Below are positions 1 through 6,965 of a stretch of DNA of 14,196 nucleotides, one piece after another (within the stretch, counting starts at the first letter, position 1; every line of letters starts with the position of its first letter). A program made the translations under genes and the position numbers. This DNA is from JBFHER01 sp041584055. Lineage in GTDB: Bacteria; Bacteroidota; Bacteroidia; Bacteroidales; UBA5342. Under the pieces are notes generated by a model. That model was not told the DNA's origin, ran no database searches, and saw only the letters and a program-made list of their open reading frames with translations. Location: contig JBFHER010000083.1 of NCBI GenBank assembly GCA_041584055.1, positions 1-14,196 of the forward strand. The letters run 5' to 3'.

Positions 1-389
1 ACCGTGTGTTGCCAGCTGAGCTTTATTCTGTCATTATTTCTTTTACTTTCTGTTCCATTATTTTCCTGTCAGGTAAGTATAACTGATATTTTAGGTAAAA
101 TTGCCTCATTAAATAGATGTTACTTTTGCTAAATCCTTTGCCAAATCTTGATTTCAAGTCTTTAGAAAGATTTGTCAATATTGAGCTACCATATTCAGCC
201 TTTTCGTTTCCATGTTGTTCGTATTCTACAATATACTTTCCAATCTCCCAATTTGCTTTCAATTGCTCGTTTTTAACCACTTGAATTGCTCTTTGCCGAG
301 CACTTTGAATTGTAATTCCAATCAAATCAACAAGTTTTTTGATATATCTCGATATTTTGAATCTTCATATTCATTATCAACATTTCCAT
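1..389 (-). pseudogene. DUF1016/YhcG-type PDDEXK nuclease, N-terminal part, frameshifted and cut by the window edge
   Basis: The central frame (325 down to 23) reads as the N-terminal domain of DUF1016 (YhcG) proteins: SARQRAIQVV, then NWEIGKYIVEYEQ, AEYGSSILTNLSKDL and GFSKSNIYLMRQFY, all typical landmarks. The frame has no ATG. A neighbouring frame starting at one of the ATGs at 389, 383, 374 or 368 gives MKIQNIEIYQK and would join smoothly to LVDLIGITIQSARQ if the six-T run at 335-340 (A on the coding strand) were one base shorter. At the other end the frame hits TAA at 25-23, while the overlapping frame from 23 down to 3 reads KLSWQHT, matching the LSWxHY motif that normally follows in this family. 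Two frame breaks in one N-terminal domain suggest a dead gene. The C-terminal nuclease domain would lie beyond position 1. Family function is poorly defined (putative PDDEXK nuclease). Confidence 0.75.
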
Positions 390-493
390 CAAAAATACAA
401 AATCAATTCTAGATAGCTTAATTCTATGATGTGAGTTTTTTTCTTGCCTTGCTGGCAACGAAGAAATAATAAAATGTTCTCCCGGTATGTTGC

Positions 494-1495
494 TTAAACC
501 TTTTCCATCTTTAAATCATCCAAGGCGTTGTTGATGGTTTCAATTTCTGAATTCGACAGCATAAACCTGACTGATTCAGCGTTTTGGATTACCTGACTAC
601 GGTTTCTTGCACCCACAAGTGCCGTTGTCATGCCGGGCTGTTGGATGCTCCAGTTGATGGCCACCTGTCCAACGCTTGCTTCATGTTGCTTTGCAATGGG
701 AGTAAGCACCTTTTCTATAAATGCGAGAATATTGGAAAAGTTTGGTTCCTTGTAATAGGGGGTGTTCGGACGACTATCTCCTTCTCCAAACTGATGGCCA
801 GCTTTTATCTTGCCTGTTAAAATGCCTCGTTGCAAAGGACTGTAAGCCAACACCCCGATGCCATTTTCTCGACAGAAAGGAAGTATGTCCTGATCCATGC
901 TTCGACGAAGCATGCTGTATGGGTTTTGAATTGCCGCTACCGGGAAATGATTCATGGCATCTTTGAGCTCATCAAGATTGAAATTGCAAACGCCTGCATA
1001 CCTGATTTTACCTTGTTCATGCAGTCGCTGCATTGCTTCCATGCTTTCAGAAACGGGCGTTGTTTCATCCGTCCAATGCATTTGGTAGAGATCGATATAG
1101 TCAGTGCCCAGCCGTTGAAGGCTTTGTTCACATTCCTGAATGATGCTTTCTTTTGATGAATACTTGTAGATTTTTAAAGCCTGCCCACTGTTGGATTTTG
1201 TGTCGAAATAATACGCTCCCTTCGCTGTACCATCCCATCGCAAGCCATATTTGGTAAGGATCTGAAGCTTATCGCGTTTGCCTTTGATTGCTTTCCCAAC
1301 AAGTTCTTCACTCAGCCCAAACCCATACACAGGTGCTGTATCAATTGTGGTGATGTCGTAATCCATGGCAGCGGCCAGAGCGTCAAGCGCATCCTTTTTA
1401 TCGGCACCACCCCACATCCATCCTCCAATGGCCCATGCCCCGAAAGAAATTGCTGATAATGTAAGATCACCCTTGTTTAGCGTATTAAATTTCAT
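494..1495 (-). CDS. Aldo/keto reductase
   Basis: A 333-residue, full-length aldo/keto reductase (TIM barrel, NADPH-dependent reduction of aldehydes and ketones, cytosolic). The catalytic tetrad is visible: D52 and Y57 in TIDTAPVYG, K82 in LTKYG, and H140 in YQMHWTD. The cofactor-binding end is present as VGARNRSQVIQNAES near residues 294-308, and the start GAWAIGGWMWGG is a common N-terminal signature of one bacterial AKR subgroup. The physiological substrate cannot be read from sequence. The ATG overlaps the stop of the upstream HAD phosphatase gene (ATGA), so translation is probably coupled and both are made from one mRNA. A HAD phosphatase next to an AKR suggests sugar or sugar-phosphate metabolism or detoxification of reactive carbonyls, but this is inference. 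No T-rich hairpin terminator is evident downstream. Confidence 0.93.
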   Translation of the reverse strand: MKFNTLNKGDLTLSAISFGAWAIGGWMWGGADKKDALDALAAAMDYDITTIDTAPVYGFGLSEELVGKAIKGKRDKLQILTKYGLRWDGTAKGAYYFDTKSNSGQALKIYKYSSKESIIQECEQSLQRLGTDYIDLYQMHWTDETTPVSESMEAMQRLHEQGKIRYAGVCNFNLDELKDAMNHFPVAAIQNPYSMLRRSMDQDILPFCRENGIGVLAYSPLQRGILTGKIKAGHQFGEGDSRPNTPYYKEPNFSNILAFIEKVLTPIAKQHEASVGQVAINWSIQQPGMTTALVGARNRSQVIQNAESVRFMLSNSEIETINNALDDLKMEKV

Positions 1496-2154
1496 AATTG
1501 TATTTTTAATAAGTTTATAACTTCATCAGGAACAGTGCTCAGGTTCGAACAAACCCATCGTGCTTCATGTAATTGTGCCGCAGGAAAACTGCTGGTCAAT
1601 GCCAAACACAGGCAGCCGGATGCATTTGCTGCTTTGATGCCGTTCACCGCATCTTCAACAACCAAACATTCCGAAGGGGGAAGTCCAAGCTTTTGAGCAG
1701 CTTTTAAAAATATTTCAGGATGCGGCTTTTTATGCTCCACCTCAGAGCCAGAGACGCAGGCATCAAAAACTTGTTCTGAAATGCCAGTTTCATGCAAATT
1801 AATCAGCATCTTCACCTTGTCTGCACTGGTGGCCACAGCCATTTTAATGCCCCTGCTTTTACACAGGGCGATAAATGAATTAACACCTGGCAGAGCGTGT
1901 AATTTGCCCGCTACTTTTTGTGCATAAATTGCATATGTTCTGGTCTTGTCCTTCTCCAAATCTAATTTGAAGTTGTACTTTTCAGCGACACCGCCGAGAT
2001 ATCTGTTTTCCCCAGCCCCAACAAAGGGAAGAAAATCTTCAGCTTTTACATGCAGTCCATGTTCCGCAAACATATCAATGGCTGCGTCGCAAATAAAGGA
2101 TTCGGAGTCCACTAAAACACCATCCATATCAAACAAAATTCCCTTTATTTCCAT
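1492..2154 (-). CDS. HAD-superfamily phosphatase, beta-phosphoglucomutase-like
   Basis: A 220-residue HAD hydrolase of the beta-phosphoglucomutase/phosphonatase-like group. Motif I is FDMDGVLVDSE, with nucleophile D9 and acid/base D11. A helical cap follows (about residues 15-85). Motif II is VATSA (T109), motif III is the lysine of KKPHPE (K142/K143), and motif IV is VVEDAVNG (E167, D168). These proteins dephosphorylate or isomerise small sugar phosphates; the exact substrate is not determinable. I start at the ATG at 2154 rather than the TTG at 2160, because MEIKGILFDMDG is the usual N-terminal spacing. The gene is first in a two-gene minus-strand operon with the aldo/keto reductase (ATGA overlap). 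A TATATTTG box about 80 nt upstream is a plausible promoter. Confidence 0.92.
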   Translation of the reverse strand: MEIKGILFDMDGVLVDSESFICDAAIDMFAEHGLHVKAEDFLPFVGAGENRYLGGVAEKYNFKLDLEKDKTRTYAIYAQKVAGKLHALPGVNSFIALCKSRGIKMAVATSADKVKMLINLHETGISEQVFDACVSGSEVEHKKPHPEIFLKAAQKLGLPPSECLVVEDAVNGIKAANASGCLCLALTSSFPAAQLHEARWVCSNLSTVPDEVINLLKIQL

Positions 2155-2160
2155 ATGCAA

Positions 2161-2568
2161 TTCAGTTCGTGCTGATTAAACTACGTAGTGCGAAAATAAT
2201 AAAAAAAGACTGGGGCTTAACAGTGATCCTGCATCAAATATATAATGGAGTGGTCAAAATAGTAAATGAACCCCATTGATGTAATTAAATAAAGCCTACC
2301 TTTATTGCCTTGATTAATCACTTAAAAAAAGAGCCTGAGTTACGGTGTTTAATCTTGTCGCTTGTCATTAATGAATACCAGCGCATTTTTAAGTTCTAAG
2401 GTGTGATTTGTAATTTTTAATTGAATATTTTAACTTTAAAATCGAAATAATCAGGATAAAAGATTTCGGAATTAAGCAGAGATAATGCAAATACTGAAAT
2501 AAGAAAATAAAAATCTGCTTGTAAGTTTTGCATTTTTTGTCTTTTATCTTCATTCTAAAAATAAGCGT
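2161..2568. other. Intergenic region between divergent genes
   Basis: About 400 AT-rich bases between the HAD gene (minus) and the coiled-coil membrane protein gene (plus). I see one good -7 box for the minus-strand operon at 2235-2242. No convincing TAnnTTTG box precedes the plus-strand gene; TATCTTCA at 2545-2552 is an imperfect candidate. There is no tRNA-like fold, no coding frame of note and no clear repeat. Confidence 0.5.
2235..2242 (-). promoter_or_regulatory. Putative -7 box TATATTTG for the HAD/AKR operon
   Basis: On the minus strand this reads TATATTTG, a perfect fit to the Bacteroidota sigma-ABfr consensus TAnnTTTG. It lies about 80 nt before the HAD start codon. A TTG lies only 12 nt upstream of it, closer than the usual -33 spacing of about 19-21 nt, so only the -7 half is supported. 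Confidence 0.4.
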
Positions 2569-3159
2569 ATGAAAAAAATAACGATAATCTTTTTATTATT
2601 TGGTTCTGTCCTATTAAATGCCGGAGCAAAAGATATCAACGCATGGAAACAGGAACTAAGCCTGGAAGAACAGTTCGATGTGTTTAAGAAAAATCTTAAT
2701 TTTTGGAATGGGTCATATTTCCTGGAACCAATTCAGATGAATCAGTTTTATGGGGCGATGACAGACTCCATTGAGGTTTTGGAAAAGCTTGTTCAGGAAA
2801 ATCAAACAAGGATTGTTTCTTTAAAACGTGAATTAGAATCTAGTGTCGTTGAAAGAGAAGAATTACAGTCCTTACTGGACGAGAGTGTGAAACGTGAAAA
2901 TTCGTTTGCCTTGTTTGGTATGGATATCAAAAAAAGTGTTTATTCAATTTCAATGTACCTTATAATTCTCGGGGTCCTTGTGTTGGCAGGTGTTTTCTTT
3001 ATGATGTACAAACGTAGCAATTCCGTTACGCTTAACACCAAAAAGGAATATGAAGAATTGAAGGAAGAGTTTGAACAACATAAAAAGAGTTCTCTTGAAC
3101 GTTATGTTCAGATGAACAAAGAACTGCACAACGCACGAATGAAATTGAAGGAAAAGTAA
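2569..3159 (+). CDS. Exported coiled-coil protein with one membrane segment (conserved Bacteroidota protein)
   Basis: A 196-residue protein of unknown function. Residues 1-20 form a signal peptide (MKKITIIFLLFGSVLLNAGA). A short conserved region (SLEEQFDVFKKNLNFWNGSY) is followed by a coiled coil at about 70-110, then FALFGMDIKKSVYS, a membrane helix at about 127-146, and a second, highly charged coiled coil to the C terminus (EELKEEFEQHKKSSLERY). This layout, including SFxLFGM-K before the TM, KRSNSVT after it and EEFEQHK, matches a widespread Bacteroidota family that databases often carry under the doubtful label 'tRNA (guanine-N1)-methyltransferase'. I see no methyltransferase motif (no knot or SAM loop), so that name should not be trusted. 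The protein probably sits in the inner membrane with one coiled coil on each side. It is a single-gene unit closed by a hairpin terminator. Confidence 0.8.
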   Translation: MKKITIIFLLFGSVLLNAGAKDINAWKQELSLEEQFDVFKKNLNFWNGSYFLEPIQMNQFYGAMTDSIEVLEKLVQENQTRIVSLKRELESSVVEREELQSLLDESVKRENSFALFGMDIKKSVYSISMYLIILGVLVLAGVFFMMYKRSNSVTLNTKKEYEELKEEFEQHKKSSLERYVQMNKELHNARMKLKEK

Positions 3160-3169
3160 GTGTTCCTTT

Positions 3170-3204
3170 TGGCTTAATGCTACAGATGTGTTTAAGCCAT
3201 TTTT
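3170..3204 (+). terminator. Rho-independent terminator of the coiled-coil membrane protein gene
   Basis: TGGCTTAA (3170-3177) and TTAAGCCA (3192-3199) form a perfect 8-bp stem around a 14-nt loop, followed by TTTTT. It lies 10 nt after the stop codon. On the minus strand the hairpin is not followed by a T run, so it serves only the plus-strand gene. Confidence 0.7.
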
Positions 3205-3281
3205 AGTAATTCAGCAAACATGGATCCGTATTTTATTTTTCATACGATTCTGAACACTTTTTTTATTTGAACTTCTGGGGA

Positions 3282-3863
3282 TCATGTAAGCTCAACAACT
3301 TCTCCCGATTTCAGATCAAGAACCCATCCATGGACTTGTGGCGCAATCTTTTTTTTCATCGCTTTTTGATAGGGTGGGGAGGATATAACATGCTTGCATT
3401 GTTCCAGCACATGTTTGCGAACCAATGTTCTGTGTTGCTCATCCGGATCTTTGATTGCAACCAAAGTGCTTTTGTTAGCTTCGATCATGACCCTGATTGG
3501 TTTTATCCATGGCTCAATAATGTCCAGCTCAGTGGAGTCTCCGGCAGCGATGACCCCCCCACAATAGTAATGTCCGCATACAACAACGTGTTTCACATTG
3601 AGGTATTGGATGGCATACTCGATGGCTGCCATGCAATTGGGATCATCGTGATTAACGATGTTCGCAATGTTTCGGTGAATGAATACTTCTCCGGGTTCAG
3701 CTCCCATCATTTGCAAAGGAGCTACACGACTGTCGCAACAGGTAATTAGCAAAAAGGAAGGATCCTGATTTTTACTTAGTTCTTCAAATACCTCTGGATT
3801 GATTTTCTTTTTTTCGGCAATCCATTTTTTGTTGTTGGGGAATATATCTTTGTAGTTCAGCAT
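3282..3863 (-). CDS. Beta-class carbonic anhydrase
   Basis: A 193-residue beta-carbonic anhydrase (CO2 + H2O to bicarbonate, cytosolic zinc enzyme). The zinc site is formed by C42 in TCCDSRV, H98 and C101 in CGHYYCGG, with the D44/R46 dyad. The usual CSDSR motif is CCDSR here, so the residue beside the zinc ligand is Cys instead of Ser. EPGEVFIHRNIANIV and the C-terminal VHGWVLDLKSGEV are also family-typical. I choose the ATG at 3863 (MLNYKDIFPNNKKW), which matches usual family N termini; ATG 3869 and TTG 3878 are in frame upstream. It lies 20 nt downstream of the histidine kinase gene on the same strand, so the two are probably co-transcribed. Such enzymes usually supply bicarbonate or support pH homeostasis; pairing with a sensor kinase is unusual. 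Confidence 0.94.
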   Translation of the reverse strand: MLNYKDIFPNNKKWIAEKKKINPEVFEELSKNQDPSFLLITCCDSRVAPLQMMGAEPGEVFIHRNIANIVNHDDPNCMAAIEYAIQYLNVKHVVVCGHYYCGGVIAAGDSTELDIIEPWIKPIRVMIEANKSTLVAIKDPDEQHRTLVRKHVLEQCKHVISSPPYQKAMKKKIAPQVHGWVLDLKSGEVVELT

Positions 3864-3883
3864 ATGCATTATTAACAATATGA

Positions 3884-6022
3884 TTAAACTTTTGTTGAAG
3901 AATGGGCCAATTTACTGCGGTGCGCAGGAAGTGAAAAATTCATGGTGCACCCTCTGTCCTTTTTGCATTGCATCCAGATTTTACCACTGTTTTTTTCTAT
4001 AAATTCTTTACATAGTATAAGCCCCAAGCCTGTTCCAGTTTCATTGTTGGTTCCTGGGTTTTGAACACTCATGTTTTGATTAAAAAGATCGGCTTGTTCT
4101 TCCTGACTCATCCCTACTCCAAAATCGATTATACTCGTAACAACCTCGCCATCTTTCGAAGAAACAGAAACATGCACTTCTTTTCCTTTATGTGAGAATT
4201 TTATGGCATTGCTCAATAGATTGCGCACCACAGTGTTTAACATGTTGCGGTCTGCAAATGCATGATGCTCATCGCTCCCGTTCGGAATAAGCCGGATCTT
4301 TATGTCTTTGATTGCTGCACTTTGCCTTGCCTGATAAATGTTTTGAAGAAGAATGTCCTCAAGTTTTAACATTTCCGGTTCATATTTTATTTGTCCCATT
4401 TCTGTACGGGACCACTCCAAAAGGTTTTCCAAAAGTTTGTATCCGGAATGCGCAGAGTTATAAATACTTTTAGTGATTTGATTGAAATCATCTTCCTTTG
4501 AAATCGCTGGATTGCTTATTAGCAACTCAGAAAAGCCCAGAAGGGTGTTGAACGGATTCTTTAAATCATGGGCAATAATTGAAAAAAACTTGTCCTTGGA
4601 TTGATTAACAAGATGAAGCTCTTTCTCTCTCGCTTTTAGAATTTTTATATTCTTCTTAAGTAGTAATTCATTCTGCTCTATCGTCTGATTCTTTTCCTTT
4701 AACACAGTGTTCCGCTTCCTGATTTGCAAAAGAAAAAATACACTTAGGGATGTAAGGATCACAAGAAAAATGAGTGCGAAGGAAACCAGTTGTAAATTCG
4801 TTTTTGTGACTAAATGCTGATGTTCAGCTTTCTTTTGAAACAGCTCCTGCTGCAGCTTAAGGTTTTGTTGCTCAATGTTGTTCTTTTGCTGCTGATCAAA
4901 TGCCCCGAGTAAACGCGCAATTTCTTCAATGTGTAAAGAATCTGCAAACGCATTTGACTGCTGCAATGCTTCATGTGCCTTTTTGTAAGACCCGACTTTT
5001 GAATAAGCAGCTGATTTTTGTTTGTATATTTCTGAAAACTGTTCCGGATTATTGACCGATTTGTAGAGCTCAAGACTCTCGTTGTAAAGCGCAATTGCAG
5101 ACCAGTAACTTGCTCTGAGCATTGCCAGATCCCCTTTTTGCTTCAGGACTGCCGCCTGCAATGAAATGTTACGAGATCGAAGTGACAGTGATTCAGTGAG
5201 ATTGATATAGTGTTCTGCTGCTTCCGTATCATTAAGTTCAAGAAAAAAATCAACAAAGCTGGCATAAACAAGTCCAAGGTAATAATGATCTTCAATTTGT
5301 ACCAGAAGATCTTCTGCCTCTGTGATGTTTGCATATGCAGCACTGTCCTGGTGCAGCACCAGATTGATATATGCCAGATTGGCCAGGGTTGATGCCAATG
5401 TTGATGGTGAATCCTGATGACCTTCCATTTCTACCGATTTGTTCAGGTAGTATTTGGCCGTTTCATAGTTTTCGAGATACTCGTAGTAGCCTGCAAGATT
5501 ACTATAACCGTCAGATAGTGTTGTGGTGTCATTAATTTCCTCGGCAAGTTCAATTGATCTTAAAAAATACGTAAGACTTAAGGCTTGATTATGGCTCCTT
5601 GAAATAACATATCCAATGTTATGAAGACATTCAGCAATATACGCTGTGTCAAGAAGGGCATTGAAATAATTTAATGCCTCTTTGAAATGGTGCAACGATC
5701 GATCAAAATCGTTCAAATCATCATAGATGTACCCCAGATTGTTATGAGCATTGGCCAGGTCAATGGTGTCTGCTGCCTTTTGTGCCTGCTTCAGACACTG
5801 TTTCCCATAGTGCAATGAACTGTCATTATCAATCTGATAATACAAATCTGCAATGTCGTAGTAAGTTTTTGAAAGGTATGAGGGTGATTGAATTGAACGG
5901 CTTAATGCTTTCAATGAGTCAATCTGATGATTCACTTCTGCATGGCTTTTTGGCATTATTAACGCAAGTGCCAATGATAAAAAAATAACTTTAGTCACTT
6001 TAATTCTCTCAATGAAATCCAC
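3884..6022 (-). CDS. Sensor histidine kinase with periplasmic TPR domain
   Basis: A 712-residue two-component sensor. A signal peptide/hydrophobic segment (residues 9-28) is followed by an extended TPR solenoid at about 50-350 (for example NAHNNLGYIYDDLNDFDRSL and CLHNIGYVISRSHNQALS), probably periplasmic. A linker coiled coil (about 376-405), one TM helix (about 410-433) and a cytoplasmic coiled coil (434-475) lead to the HisKA domain with phospho-acceptor H485 (FFSIIAHDLKNPF). The ATPase domain has an N box (NLLSNAIKFS, N601/N605), a G1 box (DFGVGM, 633-638) and a G2 box (GTGLGL, 663-668). All catalytic motifs look intact. It has no receiver or HTH domain, and no response regulator is encoded in the window, so its partner is elsewhere. 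The start is the GTG at 6022, just after an in-frame TAG; GTG 5998 is possible. TATATTTA at 6027-6034 resembles a promoter box. Its ligand is unknown. Carbonic anhydrase follows in the same operon. Confidence 0.93.
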   Translation of the reverse strand: MDFIERIKVTKVIFLSLALALIMPKSHAEVNHQIDSLKALSRSIQSPSYLSKTYYDIADLYYQIDNDSSLHYGKQCLKQAQKAADTIDLANAHNNLGYIYDDLNDFDRSLHHFKEALNYFNALLDTAYIAECLHNIGYVISRSHNQALSLTYFLRSIELAEEINDTTTLSDGYSNLAGYYEYLENYETAKYYLNKSVEMEGHQDSPSTLASTLANLAYINLVLHQDSAAYANITEAEDLLVQIEDHYYLGLVYASFVDFFLELNDTEAAEHYINLTESLSLRSRNISLQAAVLKQKGDLAMLRASYWSAIALYNESLELYKSVNNPEQFSEIYKQKSAAYSKVGSYKKAHEALQQSNAFADSLHIEEIARLLGAFDQQQKNNIEQQNLKLQQELFQKKAEHQHLVTKTNLQLVSFALIFLVILTSLSVFFLLQIRKRNTVLKEKNQTIEQNELLLKKNIKILKAREKELHLVNQSKDKFFSIIAHDLKNPFNTLLGFSELLISNPAISKEDDFNQITKSIYNSAHSGYKLLENLLEWSRTEMGQIKYEPEMLKLEDILLQNIYQARQSAAIKDIKIRLIPNGSDEHHAFADRNMLNTVVRNLLSNAIKFSHKGKEVHVSVSSKDGEVVTSIIDFGVGMSQEEQADLFNQNMSVQNPGTNNETGTGLGLILCKEFIEKNSGKIWMQCKKDRGCTMNFSLPAHRSKLAHSSTKV

Positions 6023-6212
6023 GCGCTAAATATAGTGAATTTTGTGCGAAAACTGAATTGCCTTTCGTTTTAAACGTTCTTTCAATAATTTTAATGGCTT
6101 CCCCTTAAATTCAGAGTGCTCCAAAATTTTATTTTGACTTTGCGTTTTATCAATTCCATCTTGTTTAACCAAATGTTCATCTGTGCATCAATGTAAAAAC
6201 TATTGTTAATTG

Positions 6213-6220
6213 TATCTTTG
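6213..6220 (+). promoter_or_regulatory. -7 box TATCTTTG giving a nearly leaderless mRNA
   Basis: TATCTTTG is a perfect TAnnTTTG box only 4 nt before the ATG at 6225, so transcription should start at or within a few bases of the start codon. It decides the start: the upstream in-frame TTG at 6210 lies outside any transcript from this promoter. No -33 TTG is visible at the usual spacing. Confidence 0.6.
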
Positions 6221-6224
6221 CAAC

Positions 6225-6797
6225 ATGGGTTCAACAACGCTTTACATCAAAAATATGGTTTGCAACCGCTGTATAAAAGTGGTTAAGGATGAATTTGAAA
6301 AAATGGATATCACCATTGAAGAAATTGAACTGGGCAATGTGAGTGTTTCGAATCAACTTTCAGTCAGGCAGATCAATGAAATTAAAATCATGTTGGCTGA
6401 AAACGGTTTTGAATTAATTGACGATAAGAAAAGCAGGTTGATCGAAAGGATTAAAACAGTAATCATTGAGAAGATACATTATGACCAAAACTCACTTGAA
6501 ACGATAAATAACTCAGATTACATAGCAAAAGAGTTGAAACATGATTATTCATACCTGAGTAATCTGTTTTCTTCAGTGGAAGGAATTACAATAGAAAAAT
6601 ATATCATAAATCAGAAGATTGAGAAGGTAAAAGAACTTTTGGTGTATGATGAATTGTCCTTGAAAGAAATCTCCTATCAACTTGGTTATAGGAGTGTGCA
6701 ACACCTGTCAAATCAATTTAAGAAAGTGACCGGATTAACACCTTCGCATTTCAAAAATCGTAAAGGGAATAAGCGCTTACCCCTGGATGAAGTTTAG
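6225..6797 (+). CDS. AraC-family regulator with N-terminal HMA-like CxxC domain
   Basis: A 190-residue regulator. Residues 5-65 resemble a small ferredoxin-like heavy-metal-associated domain (LYIKNMVCNRCIKVV, C13 and C16; AENGFELIDDKK at its end). About residues 72-177 form an AraC/XylS DNA-binding domain with two HTHs: SDYIAKELKHDYSYLSNLFS and ISYQLGYRSVQHLSNQFKKVTGLTPSHF. This fusion is a recognised Bacteroidota type usually annotated simply as AraC family. The CxxC at the position of the MxCxxC loop of copper chaperones suggests sensing of a soft metal ion such as Cu(I), Zn or Cd; this is inference. The gene stands directly upstream, same strand, of a Cu/Zn-type efflux permease that carries its own HMA domain, its likely target. 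The extended TTG start at 6210 is rejected because it precedes the promoter box. Confidence 0.88.
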   Translation: MGSTTLYIKNMVCNRCIKVVKDEFEKMDITIEEIELGNVSVSNQLSVRQINEIKIMLAENGFELIDDKKSRLIERIKTVIIEKIHYDQNSLETINNSDYIAKELKHDYSYLSNLFSSVEGITIEKYIINQKIEKVKELLVYDELSLKEISYQLGYRSVQHLSNQFKKVTGLTPSHFKNRKGNKRLPLDEV

Positions 6798-6965
6798 CCC
6801 AACACACTTGTTTTTTTGGGGACCTTGTTTACGCTTAAGGAAATATCAGCTTGCATGAGACATAAATAGTGAGTTGTAAAACAAAAATGTTATAAGTTTT
6901 TTCCAAAATCGTGTAATGTATTTTCTGTGCTACCTGCTTACTTTGTAATTATAAATCATTATGCC

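Noticed and set aside
3267..3749. 160-codon plus-strand frame over the carbonic anhydrase gene
   Set aside because: It is the antisense shadow of a clear beta-carbonic anhydrase with zinc ligands; its translation has no recognisable domain.
6927..6965. Longer start (GTG 6927) for the permease
   Set aside because: The extra 13 residues precede a promoter-like TACTTTG and do not look like a permease N terminus; ATG 6966 gives the expected MEVAEYIKSF start.
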